A stretch of DNA of 33,429 nt from NCBI GenBank assembly GCA_903929535.1, contig CAIYVC010000111.1, forward strand, positions 1 to 33,429, read 5' to 3'. Under the pieces are notes generated by a model. That model was not told where the DNA came from. It searched no databases and saw only the letters and a program-made list of their open reading frames with translations. The stretch comes from an uncultured Caulobacteraceae bacterium. Lineage in GTDB: Bacteria > Pseudomonadota > Alphaproteobacteria > Caulobacterales > Caulobacteraceae. Positions 16,296 through 24,177 of this stretch are shown piece after piece; the first letter of the stretch is position 1; each line of letters begins with the position of its first letter. The position numbers and the translations under genes were made by a program.

Positions 16296-17153
16296 ATGCG
16301 GACCTTGTTACTGTTAGCCGCTGTCGCGGGCGGCTGGTCCGCCGCAGGCCCGGTCCTGGCGCAGTCCGCCGCCGACCTGCGGGCGCAGGAGGATACCGCA
16401 TGGGTCGCGGCCCATCCGCCCTCCAAGGACTACCGCGCGCCGCGGCTGAAGAATGGTCTGCCGGACTGGCGGGGCGTTTGGGCCACCATCGAACGCAACA
16501 TGTTCGACCCAACCGCCTTCACCGATCCGCGCAACAAGGGGAACAAGAGCGCGGCGCATATCCGCGAATGGCCGCCTTACAAGCCGGAGTGGGAAGCCCG
16601 CTACGAGAGGAAGCTGGACGAGAACGCGGCGGGCAAGGCCACGGACCCCACGGCGGACTGCATTCCGGGCGGGATGCCCCGGATCATGAACGCCAGCTAT
16701 CCGATCGAATTCATCATCGAACCCGACCGCGTGATCATCATCCATGAGTTGGACCATCAGGTGAGCAACATCTGGACCGATGGCCGCAAACATCCCGCGG
16801 CGGACGAGATCGACCCGAGCTTCATGGGCCACTCCATCGGCCATTGGGAGGGCGACACCCTGGTGACGGACACAGTGGGCGTGCGCGACGACACCGTGTT
16901 CGACACCACCTCGGCCATGCACAGCGACAAGATGGAGGTCGTTCAGCACATCCGGCGGATCTCGGACCAGATCATGGAGGACGTGATCACGGTGATCGAT
17001 CCGGTCGCCTTCACCAAGCCCTGGACCGTGCGCCGGACCTGGAGGGTCAAACCCTCCTGGGAGATCAAGGAGTATGTCTGCGAGAACAACCGCAATCCCA
17101 TCCTCGCGGACGGTTCCACCGGTTTCCTGCCGCCAAGACCCAAGAGCAACTAG
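16296..17153 (+). CDS. Exported HWEGDTLV-family protein, paralogue 1
   Basis: The 285-residue protein has a Sec signal (LLLLAAVAGGWSAAGPVLAQ). I cannot give it a named family. Its conserved core is CIPGGMPRIM, YPIEFIIEPDRVIIIHE, then GHSIGHWEGDTLVTDTVG, RRTWRVKP and ENNRNP near the C-terminus. The same blocks recur in the next gene and in the minus-strand gene at 18053-19015, so the three are paralogues. Similar proteins with a WEGDTLVVDT core are common as hypothetical proteins in Acidobacteria and sphingomonads. The start follows the aldolase stop by two bases, which implies translational coupling and a shared pathway. No catalytic motif is obvious; a beta-rich periplasmic fold is a guess. 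Confidence 0.75.
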   Translation: MRTLLLLAAVAGGWSAAGPVLAQSAADLRAQEDTAWVAAHPPSKDYRAPRLKNGLPDWRGVWATIERNMFDPTAFTDPRNKGNKSAAHIREWPPYKPEWEARYERKLDENAAGKATDPTADCIPGGMPRIMNASYPIEFIIEPDRVIIIHELDHQVSNIWTDGRKHPAADEIDPSFMGHSIGHWEGDTLVTDTVGVRDDTVFDTTSAMHSDKMEVVQHIRRISDQIMEDVITVIDPVAFTKPWTVRRTWRVKPSWEIKEYVCENNRNPILADGSTGFLPPRPKSN

Positions 17154-17173
17154 GTTCTGCGCGGAGGCGAACG

Positions 17174-18007
17174 ATGTCGGGCGGTTCGAGTGATCTGAGG
17201 GCGGCGTTCCTGGGGGCCGCCATGGGGCTGCTCTGCTTCGGCAGCGCCATGGCCCAAAGCCCCGCGCCTCGGCAGCCCGCTTCCGGCCCCGGCAGTATCA
17301 GCGGCGTCTGGGTCAGCACCATCTTCGACGAGAACTTCGGCAAGATAGGCATCGGCAATATCGCCGCCTCGAACCGTCAGGCCAGGCTCGGTCCCGATGG
17401 CAAGCCGGTCGGCATCCTGCCGTGGGCCCAGGCCATCATGGACCGGCGCGCCAAGGAGGCGGCCGGCGGACATCCCTTCGCTGAACCCAAGGCCCGTTGC
17501 CTGCCGACGGGCACGCCCGGGTCCATGTCGCCCCCGCCGCCGCTTCTGATGCAGCTGATCGAGTCGCCCGGCCAGATCACGGTGCTGTTCGAGGAATTCA
17601 ACGTCTTCCGCATCATCCGCATGAGCGACAAGCACGACCCTGACTTCGCGCCAGGCTACTTCGGCGACTCCATCGCCCATTGGGAAGGCGACACCCTGGT
17701 CGTGGACACGGTGGGCCTGAACGAAGAGAGCAGCATCGGCGGCGTGCCGCACAGCCCCGACCTGCATGTCGTGGAAAGGATTCGGCGCAAGGGCCCCATT
17801 CTGGAGATGGTCCGGACCTACGACGATCCGAAGACCTTCACGGCGCCGTGGACCAATACGGCCACCATGAAGCAGCTGCCGGGCGCGCACATCATGGAAT
17901 ATTTCTGCGATCACGACCGCAACCGGCCGGATGAGAACGGCGGCACGACCGTGGCCCTGCCGGGGAGAGGCTCCGCGCCGCGATCGGGCTCCGTAACAAG
18001 CCGCTGA
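17174..18007 (+). CDS. Exported HWEGDTLV-family protein, paralogue 2
   Basis: The 277-residue protein has an N-terminal signal (AAFLGAAMGLLCFGSAMAQ). It shares CLPTGTPGSM, LFEEFNVFRIIRM, GDSIAHWEGDTLVVDTVG and DHDRNRP with its neighbours, although similarity outside these blocks is modest. ATG 17174 is chosen for the GGAGG at 17163-17167 and the signal peptide; the open frame extends much further upstream only as a shadow of the previous gene. It is the last plus-strand gene of the receptor-aldolase operon and converges with paralogue 3, whose stop is 45 bases away. Function is unknown. Confidence 0.75.
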   Translation: MSGGSSDLRAAFLGAAMGLLCFGSAMAQSPAPRQPASGPGSISGVWVSTIFDENFGKIGIGNIAASNRQARLGPDGKPVGILPWAQAIMDRRAKEAAGGHPFAEPKARCLPTGTPGSMSPPPPLLMQLIESPGQITVLFEEFNVFRIIRMSDKHDPDFAPGYFGDSIAHWEGDTLVVDTVGLNEESSIGGVPHSPDLHVVERIRRKGPILEMVRTYDDPKTFTAPWTNTATMKQLPGAHIMEYFCDHDRNRPDENGGTTVALPGRGSAPRSGSVTSR

Positions 18008-18052
18008 CGGCGCCGCCCGCCCCAGGTGGCGGACGACGCAGACTTCTTGAGA

Positions 18053-19015
18053 TCAGTTGCCGGTCTTCAGCACGGCCTGGATATGGCCTTCGGCGTCGGT
18101 CGGGTTGCGGTTGTTCTCCAGGCAGACGTACGGCATCAGCCGGAAGTCGGCGGGCGCGCGCCTGTAGGTCTTGGTGACGGTCCAGGGCTTGGCCAGCGCC
18201 TTGGGGTCCACAAGGGTGATCTCGTCGCGCAGGGTGTCGTTGTCGGCCAGCCAGAAGCGCTCGTAGGCGATCATCTTGTCGCTCTTGGGCATGCCGGAGG
18301 CTTCAAGGTCGGTCTGGGGCATGAAGCCGAAGGCCGTGGACACCAGCACATTGCCTTCCCAGTGGGCCACCGACTGCCCGTAGTAGGTGGGGTCCGGATC
18401 GGTATCGATCGGGCGGCCGTCGGTGAAGATGCGGCGGGTCTGCTCCATCCACTCGGCGTAGACAGTGACGTGGTCCCAAGCCATGGTCACTTCCATGGGG
18501 TAGGTCATGGTCATGACCCGCGGCATGCCCTGGGGCAGGCAGTTGGCGGTCAGGTCGCCCGTGGGTCGGCCCTGACGCGCGTTCTCGACATTGGTGTCGA
18601 AGATCTTCTGGTACTCGGGGGTCAGGGGCGCGTGCTGGCCTACGCCCGGCGGGATGCCCGGCTGCCAGCCGATGCCGCCCTGCGCCAGCCACAACCCATT
18701 GAAATCACGCGGGCTGGTGGGCTTGTAGGCGGCCTTGCCCCATGTCGGATTGAGCGTCTGGGTCTTGGCGGCGCCTTCGAAGCTGGCCGGCAGCTTGGAA
18801 GGGTCCAGCTTGGGAATCTGCACGCCGTGCGACAGGTCCAGGTCGACCTTGCGCCCGCTGCGGTCCTGCTTGGGGGCCGGCTCGAATTCTTCCTTGTTGC
18901 CCGACGCGACCGTCTTGCCCGTCTGGGCCTGGACGGTCAGGGGCGTAAGCGCCGAGAGGGCCAGGGCGCCTCCCATAAGGATGGCGTGAAATCTCGTTGC
19001 TGATCGGCTTTGCAT
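18053..19015 (-). CDS. Exported HWEGDTLV-family protein, paralogue 3
   Basis: The 320-residue protein has a signal peptide (MGGALALSALTPLTVQAQ). It is a longer member of the same unnamed family, with CLPQGMPRVMTMTYPMEVTM, GQSVAHWEGNVLVSTAFG, VTKTYRRAP and ENNRNP. In the central motif the usual GDTL becomes GNVL. An upstream in-frame start at 19123 is rejected because GGGAAG lies five bases before ATG 19015 and the signal begins there. It lies 139 bases downstream of the DUF1501 gene on the same strand and may share its transcript. Function is unknown. Confidence 0.75.
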   Translation of the reverse strand: MQSRSATRFHAILMGGALALSALTPLTVQAQTGKTVASGNKEEFEPAPKQDRSGRKVDLDLSHGVQIPKLDPSKLPASFEGAAKTQTLNPTWGKAAYKPTSPRDFNGLWLAQGGIGWQPGIPPGVGQHAPLTPEYQKIFDTNVENARQGRPTGDLTANCLPQGMPRVMTMTYPMEVTMAWDHVTVYAEWMEQTRRIFTDGRPIDTDPDPTYYGQSVAHWEGNVLVSTAFGFMPQTDLEASGMPKSDKMIAYERFWLADNDTLRDEITLVDPKALAKPWTVTKTYRRAPADFRLMPYVCLENNRNPTDAEGHIQAVLKTGN

Positions 19016-19154
19016 GGCGCTTCCCTCATATGCAGATCGACGGCTCGAACCGCGTTCATTGTTACCTGCAAAAACGAAGGAACGGGACTCTTCGGAAACG
19101 GCGAATGTACCGCCGCCCGACACAAGGTCCGCGCTGGCGTCCTATGAGTCCGGC

Positions 19155-20735
19155 TCAGCTCGTCTTCATGAACCCGAGGTTTTGCGTCCCGAAACCGGCC
19201 AGGTTGGGGAAGATGTTGGCCAGGGATCCCGCATCGACGCCGAACCAGGCGGCCATGGTGCCGAGGTACTGATCGACCGAGGTCGTGGGCAGCAAAGCCG
19301 TGCCGATGCCGTTGGGGTTCTGGAAACCGCCGGTGACGTCGATGCCCAGTGTCGGGTACTGGCCGTAGATGTCGCCGCCCTTGACCGCGCCGCCCATCAT
19401 CAGATGGTGCCCGCCCCAACCGTGATCGGTGCCGTCGCCGTTGGTGGTGAAGGTGCGGTTGAAGTCCGAGGCGGTGAAGGTGGTCACCGCGTTGCCGAGG
19501 CCGATCGCGTTCATGGCCCCGTCGAAATAGGCCAGGGCGTGGTCGACCTGGGCCAGCAGCAGCGACTGGCGGCTGTTCTCGGCGTCATGGGTGTCGAAGC
19601 TGCCGAGCGAGGCGAAGAAGACCTGGCGGTTGACGTTCAGCGTCCCATGCACGGCGATGGTCTGGGCGGTCGCATAGAGCTGGTCGGCCAGAGGATTGTC
19701 CATCACAGCGCCGGTCAGCGGGTTGGTGAAGGGACCGGGGGCCGGCACCGAGCCGGCGCCGGCGATGGCCGCGCCGAAGGTCCCGGAGGTCGACACGCTG
19801 CGCGCGACGGTCGTGGCGTAGTCCGTGGCCAGGTCGTTGGGCAGGCTCCCGGCGGCGGGCAGGATGGTCGATTTCAAGGCCGCCAGCATGGTCGTCGAAC
19901 CGTTGTAGCTGCCCTTCTGGCTGAGGACATTGATGCTCAAGGCGCTGCCGCCGCTGGCAGCGACGTTGACCCTGTAGGGCTGCACGGTGGCGCCGGCGGG
20001 GAAGACGGACTGCCCGGCGGTGGTGACCGACATGAAGTCCAGACCCGTTGCGCCCTGAGCGGCGAATGAATCCTCGATCTCGCCGCCCCACCCGGTGACG
20101 CCGACGCCGCCGACCTGCCCGGACTGCCAGGCGGACTGCTGATCGCTGTGCGAGAACAGTCGGGGCGGCACCGGCGCGCCCGAGGCGGCGCCGGCCTGAT
20201 ATTGAGCCTTGGTCAGGGGCGCCAGCAGGGTGCCGACGTTGGCCAGGGCCCCTATCCGGCCCTGATTGAACAGGGCCTGGGTGTTGGGCATCAGCGGATG
20301 GACGGCGAAGGTGCGCGCCGCGCCTCCGGCGGCGACCTTGGTCCCGGCCGGCCAGGCTTGGGCCGTCTTGGGCGCTACGGGCAGCACGCCGCCCCAGTAT
20401 TCCGGATTGGATTTGCTGGAGACGGTGCGGCCGGTGACCCCCGAGTTTGAGCCGACGGCGACCTTGGGCGTTCTGGGCGGCATCAGGCCGATCGGATCCA
20501 CGCCGGTCCAGCGCGCGGTCCAATAGCGGCTCCAGCTGTCGGCGTCGGTCGCCAACAGCATGTTGTGGGAGTCGTTTCCGCCCAGCAGGAAAACGCAGAC
20601 GAGAGCCTTGTAGTCGGTGGCGTTGGCAGCGGCGGCCGACCCGATCGCGGCCAGGTTCAAGGCCAGGGGCGCGGCGGCGCCGAAGGCGGCGAACTGGAGA
20701 AAGGCGTCGCGGCGGGAGATGTGATTGTCGGTCAT
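19155..20735 (-). CDS. DUF1501 family protein, Tat-exported, partner of DUF1800
   Basis: The 526-residue protein starts with a twin-arginine signal (SRRDAFLQFAAFGAAAPLALNL). DUF1501 blocks follow: ALVCVFLLGGNDSHNML near the start, FGAAIAG mid-protein, SLGSFDTHDAENSRQ, and a C-terminal HGWGGHHLMMGGAVKGG. The true start is the ATG at 20735, preceded by GAGGAG about seven bases upstream; the longer open frame to 20915 overlaps the DUF1800 gene and lacks a signal. It follows DUF1800 by 11 bases, the standard pairing of these two families. The DUF1501 gene at 3632 is the second copy in the window, with a different partner. Biochemical role is unknown. Confidence 0.9.
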   Translation of the reverse strand: MTDNHISRRDAFLQFAAFGAAAPLALNLAAIGSAAAANATDYKALVCVFLLGGNDSHNMLLATDADSWSRYWTARWTGVDPIGLMPPRTPKVAVGSNSGVTGRTVSSKSNPEYWGGVLPVAPKTAQAWPAGTKVAAGGAARTFAVHPLMPNTQALFNQGRIGALANVGTLLAPLTKAQYQAGAASGAPVPPRLFSHSDQQSAWQSGQVGGVGVTGWGGEIEDSFAAQGATGLDFMSVTTAGQSVFPAGATVQPYRVNVAASGGSALSINVLSQKGSYNGSTTMLAALKSTILPAAGSLPNDLATDYATTVARSVSTSGTFGAAIAGAGSVPAPGPFTNPLTGAVMDNPLADQLYATAQTIAVHGTLNVNRQVFFASLGSFDTHDAENSRQSLLLAQVDHALAYFDGAMNAIGLGNAVTTFTASDFNRTFTTNGDGTDHGWGGHHLMMGGAVKGGDIYGQYPTLGIDVTGGFQNPNGIGTALLPTTSVDQYLGTMAAWFGVDAGSLANIFPNLAGFGTQNLGFMKTS

Positions 20736-20746
20736 GACCGGGCTCC

Positions 20747-22474
20747 TCAGCGCTGCACGATGTAGTCGGTCGACACCATCGTCAGGGCGACGGCGTTGCG
20801 GACCCGGTTGAGGTTGGCGGCGGCGATGTTGGCCGCGGTCTGGCTGGCCGGGGTGGTGCTGTTGATGATGCTGACAATCAAGTTGTAGAGCGTCGTCGAC
20901 ATCTGGCCTCCGCATAGAAGCCGGTTGAGCCGGTTGGCCAGGGACGCGGCTGGAACCAGGTCGGTTGGCGTCGGCGCGAGCGCCAGTTCGCCGGGATAGT
21001 TGGTCTTCAGGTCAGCGCCCCAGCCGCCGTTCTGCACATAGCTGAGGATGGTGTTGGCGTAGCCGGCGACCGACAGCACATCGACCGCCTGGAACTCCGG
21101 CGCCACCAGCCCGTTGGCGGCGATCTTGGAGTCCGGCTGGGCGTAGAAGGGCGTCCAGAAATTGAACACCGAAGGCGCCGCCAGCGGCTCCTGGTTGAGC
21201 GACGTGGGCCCGCCGAAATTGCCGGCGCCGAGAAAGTTGCCGGACGGCGATTGCGCGCCGAAGGCCCGCACGAAGTTGCCCAGGCGGATGATCGGCTCGC
21301 GCAGCTTGCCGTAGTCCGCGCCGTCGGCGACCGTGCGGTTGCGCGCCTCGTCGTCGGTCAACACCGCCTTGATGGTCGCCATCAGATCGCCGCGCACGCC
21401 CCCGCCGTTGTCGGCGAAAGCCTGAGCGACGCGCTGGATGTAGCTCGGGGAAGGATTGCTGGTGACGAACCGCTGGATCAGCCGCAGGGCGACGAAGGGC
21501 GGCACGTTCGGATGGTTGAAGAGGACCCGCAGGGCGGCGTCCAGTTCGTTGGTCTGATAGTCGAGCTGGGAGCCGGAGCCGTAGGCCGGCAGGGTCACGC
21601 CCAGGACCGTTTTCGACAGTAGGGAGTGGTACTGCGGATAGGGCGCCAGGGGCAGGACGTCGGAGCCGGCTTGCGGCGAGGAGAAGGAGCCCAGGGACTG
21701 GGTCTTGGCGTACCAGCCCAGGCCGGTGAACACCTTGGCGAAGCCGGCGATGTCGTTGTGGGTGTAGCTGGGAATCGGCTGGCCGTTTCCATCGAGCGCC
21801 TGCGACCCGTCCATGTTCAGCTGGAACAGGCCGATCGACATCAACTGCATGACTTCGCGGGCGTAGTTCTCGTCCGGATGGCGCGTCGGGTCGTTGTCGG
21901 CCTGCTGGTTGCCGATGATGTTCAGATACATGCCCATGCCGCCCGACAGGGTGACGGCCTTGAGCAGGTCGAAATAGTTGCCGAAGGACCGGCTCATCAG
22001 CATGTCGTAGTAGGCCGCGCCGATCCGGGCGGAGATCGAGGTGCCGGTGTAGGAGATCACGAAGATCTGCGAGAGGGCGAAGGCCATCCGCTGACGCAGC
22101 TGGTCCGGGCTGGTGGCCAGGGCGGCGAAGAAGGCCTCCTGCACCTGAGCGGGACCGGCGCGGGCCTTCTTCAGGGGGTCGGCTGCGTTGATCTCGGCGT
22201 CGCGCCGGTTGACCCAGTTGAGGAAGCTCAGCGAGGGCTGCCCGGACTGGTCATCGCACCATCCCGCGGGGCTCATGCTGTTGAAGCCGGCGATGGCGGC
22301 GTCGGTGGGGCCGAAGGTCGCCTGGATCAGGAAGCGGGCGGCGTCGCTCTCCGCGGTGGGCGCCTGTGCTGGGGCCGGCGCCTGCAGTCCGGAGACCGTG
22401 GCGGCCAGCACGCCGGCCGTGACGATTGCGCCTCCGACGGCCACTCCCGTGGTCATACCGCTCGCGTTGCTCAT
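20747..22474 (-). CDS. DUF1800 family protein
   Basis: The 575-residue protein has an N-terminal hydrophobic segment (VAVGGAIVTAGVLAATVSGL) followed by DUF1800 signatures: ARFLIQATFGPTDAAI, LRQRMAFALSQIFVIS, YYDMLMSRSFGNYFDLLKAV, and a characteristic DENYAREVMQLMSIGLFQLN. It is probably exported and works with the DUF1501 protein encoded 11 bases downstream. ATG 22474 is preferred over a GTG at 22489 because GGAGGG lies five bases before it. DUF1800-DUF1501 pairs occur across many bacteria; some reports link them to extracellular or cell-surface material, but no activity is settled. Confidence 0.88.
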   Translation of the reverse strand: MSNASGMTTGVAVGGAIVTAGVLAATVSGLQAPAPAQAPTAESDAARFLIQATFGPTDAAIAGFNSMSPAGWCDDQSGQPSLSFLNWVNRRDAEINAADPLKKARAGPAQVQEAFFAALATSPDQLRQRMAFALSQIFVISYTGTSISARIGAAYYDMLMSRSFGNYFDLLKAVTLSGGMGMYLNIIGNQQADNDPTRHPDENYAREVMQLMSIGLFQLNMDGSQALDGNGQPIPSYTHNDIAGFAKVFTGLGWYAKTQSLGSFSSPQAGSDVLPLAPYPQYHSLLSKTVLGVTLPAYGSGSQLDYQTNELDAALRVLFNHPNVPPFVALRLIQRFVTSNPSPSYIQRVAQAFADNGGGVRGDLMATIKAVLTDDEARNRTVADGADYGKLREPIIRLGNFVRAFGAQSPSGNFLGAGNFGGPTSLNQEPLAAPSVFNFWTPFYAQPDSKIAANGLVAPEFQAVDVLSVAGYANTILSYVQNGGWGADLKTNYPGELALAPTPTDLVPAASLANRLNRLLCGGQMSTTLYNLIVSIINSTTPASQTAANIAAANLNRVRNAVALTMVSTDYIVQR

Positions 22475-22914
22475 GTCGCCCTCCCACACGGTCGCAAGAT
22501 CAAATAATTCTTAGAACTAGGTTGCAACGCACAATGCTCGAATAATTGCTTTCGAAATTACTACCGAGCCAATGTTCACAACAAAGCGTACAAGAACTTG
22601 GTTTGCGGAAAGTTTACCTTGCTGCAAAACTGCACTTAAAAAAACGCTTGCATTACGATTCTATGCAAGCAACCTGATGCGGGGGGATTTTGGTAGTCTA
22701 AGCCGAAAAGCCACAGTTTTTACGTATATTTTTTCATAACCATGATGCGGCTTCCGATTTCCTGATGCTAACCCCAAAACCAGATTGCACAACGGTAATA
22801 TTCGAAGCTGAACGGTGGCTGAACGGGGATCGGCCTCAAATCTTTCCGTCAAATGCAACTGTAGATAGTCGCTCGCGACTGGAGATGATCTGGAACTCGA
22901 ATGGACGACGAGCA
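22475..22914. other. 440-bp AT-rich divergent intergenic region before the T4SS operon
   Basis: This region separates DUF1800 (-) from virB1 (+) and should carry both promoters. It is markedly AT-richer than its flanks, for example at 22500-22660 and 22715-22740. It contains a minus-strand hairpin with a T-tract (22638-22670). I could not fix a convincing promoter for virB. ORFs covering it on either strand lack family similarity or a plausible ribosome-binding site. Confidence 0.55.
22638..22670 (-). terminator. Orphan minus-strand terminator-like hairpin
   Basis: GCTTGCAT (22646-22653) and ATGCAAGC (22663-22670) form a perfect 8-bp stem with a 9-base loop. On the minus strand this is followed by G and seven T (A7 at 22638-22644 on the plus strand). 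No minus-strand gene is recognised upstream of it, so it may end a small RNA starting between about 22700 and 22915, or insulate the DUF1800 promoter. It could alternatively be an operator. Confidence 0.5.
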
Positions 22915-23571
22915 ATGTTGAGGCCTCATCAACACAATTCGGTGAAACGAATTCCGGCCTTTATCTCCTTGATCGGAAGTTTTTGCCTCTGCGCAGGCCC
23001 TGCGTTGGCGACGGTTCTCGAAATCGAACCCGGCGGCGGCGTGGTCCGCTACGACCAGCCCGCCCAATATCTGAGCCCGGACATGCAGGCTCGGCCTTTG
23101 GCGGCGCCTGTGCGTCGATCCGCCACGCCGCAACGCTCGTCCCCGTCGCAGGCTCGCCCGGCCATCGATTCCGCCCTCAGGACGGCCTCACGCGACAACG
23201 CCATCGGCCAGGATCTGCTGGACGCCGTGGCCTGGCGCGAGTCCGCCTTCCGCCCCGACGCCGTCTCGTCCAAGGGCGCGGTCGGGGTGATGCAGCTGAT
23301 GCCCGGCACGGCGCGGGCCCTGGGGGTCGATGCCACCGACGGCCCCGCCAATGTCCAAGGCGGAGCCCGCTATCTTCGGGCCCTGCTGACCCGCTACGAC
23401 GGCGACATCATCAAGACCCTGGCGGCTTACAACGCCGGTCCCGCCGCGGTTGACCGCTATGGCGGCGCCCCACCGTTCGCCGAGACGAAGGCCTTCATCA
23501 ATGCCATCCTGGACCGGCTCGCCGAGCGCGCGGCTGCTCCTCATCGGCCATCCAACAGGGACGTTCCATGA
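22915..23571 (+). CDS. virB1: VirB1-like lytic transglycosylase
   Basis: The 218-residue protein has a Sec signal (IPAFISLIGSFCLCAGPALA) and a Pro/Arg/Ser-rich linker. A GH23/SLT domain follows with catalytic Glu109 (AWRESAFRPDAVSSKGAVGVMQLMPGTA spans 106-133) and AYNAGP. It should cleave peptidoglycan to let the secretion channel assemble. ATG 22915 is chosen because the signal starts there; upstream in-frame ATGs at 22765 and 22885 would bury it. The ribosome-binding site is weak, so the start is less certain. The stop overlaps virB2 (ATGA at 23568-23571). Confidence 0.85.
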   Translation: MLRPHQHNSVKRIPAFISLIGSFCLCAGPALATVLEIEPGGGVVRYDQPAQYLSPDMQARPLAAPVRRSATPQRSSPSQARPAIDSALRTASRDNAIGQDLLDAVAWRESAFRPDAVSSKGAVGVMQLMPGTARALGVDATDGPANVQGGARYLRALLTRYDGDIIKTLAAYNAGPAAVDRYGGAPPFAETKAFINAILDRLAERAAAPHRPSNRDVP

Positions 23572-23876
23572 AGCTACGCGGCCTTCTCAGTCTGGTTCTG
23601 TTCAGTCTCGCAGAAGAGGCGCGCGCCCAGACCGTGGGCGCGGACCCGGCCGGTTCGGGTCCGATCCTGGCCGCCCTTCAGTGGGTGCAGGGCACGCTGC
23701 TGGGCAACCTGGCCACCACCGCGGCGGTGATCGCCGTGGCCATCGTCGGCTTCATGATGCTGACCGGACGCATCGACTGGAAGCGCGGCGTCACGGTTGT
23801 GGTCGGCGCCTTCATCCTGTTCGGGGCCGCCGCGATCGTGGCGGGCCTGCGCAGCGTCGCCTCGGGCGTGCGGTGA
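23568..23876 (+). CDS. virB2: VirB2/TrbC-like major pilin
   Basis: The 102-residue protein has a cleavable leader (LLSLVLFSLAEEARAQ) and two hydrophobic helices (TTAAVIAVAIVGFMML and VTVVVGAFILFGAAAIVAGL) separated by the short basic loop TGRIDWKRG. This is the standard TrbC/VirB2 pilin layout. It should form the pilus or the channel lining. It overlaps virB1 by four bases and ends four bases before virB3. Confidence 0.85.
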   Translation: MKLRGLLSLVLFSLAEEARAQTVGADPAGSGPILAALQWVQGTLLGNLATTAAVIAVAIVGFMMLTGRIDWKRGVTVVVGAFILFGAAAIVAGLRSVASGVR

Positions 23877-23880
23877 CCCC

Positions 23881-24165
23881 ATGAACAACCTCGGCTCTGA
23901 CCCCATCTTCGCCGCCCTGACGCGCCCGCAGATGATCGGCGGCGTGACCTACGGTTACGCCGTGTTCAACCTGATCCTGACGGTGGAGGTGTTCCTGATC
24001 ACCAAGTCGTTCTGGACCCCGGTGGTCGCGGTCGCCGTGCATCTGGTCGGCTATCTCGGCTGCCTGCGCGAGCCGCGCTTCTTCGACCTGTGGATCACCA
24101 AGGTCAGCCGCTGCCCGCGGGTGCGCAATCACCGGTTCTGGGGCGCCAACAGCTACAGCGCCTAG
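23881..24165 (+). CDS. virB3: VirB3-like inner-membrane protein
   Basis: The 94-residue protein has the VirB3 pattern: a short N-terminus with DPIFAALTRPQMIGGV, two membrane segments (YAVFNLILTVEVFLI and WTPVVAVAVHLVGYLGCL) and a polar tail. VirB3 supports pilus and channel assembly with VirB4. The frame is open further upstream within virB2; ATG 23881 fits the family start. Confidence 0.85.
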   Translation: MNNLGSDPIFAALTRPQMIGGVTYGYAVFNLILTVEVFLITKSFWTPVVAVAVHLVGYLGCLREPRFFDLWITKVSRCPRVRNHRFWGANSYSA

Positions 24166-24177
24166 GATCCAGAGAAC

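Noticed and set aside
22661..22915. 84-codon minus-strand ORF upstream of virB1
   Set aside because: It has no plausible ribosome-binding site and no recognisable similarity, and its end overlaps the terminator-like hairpin.
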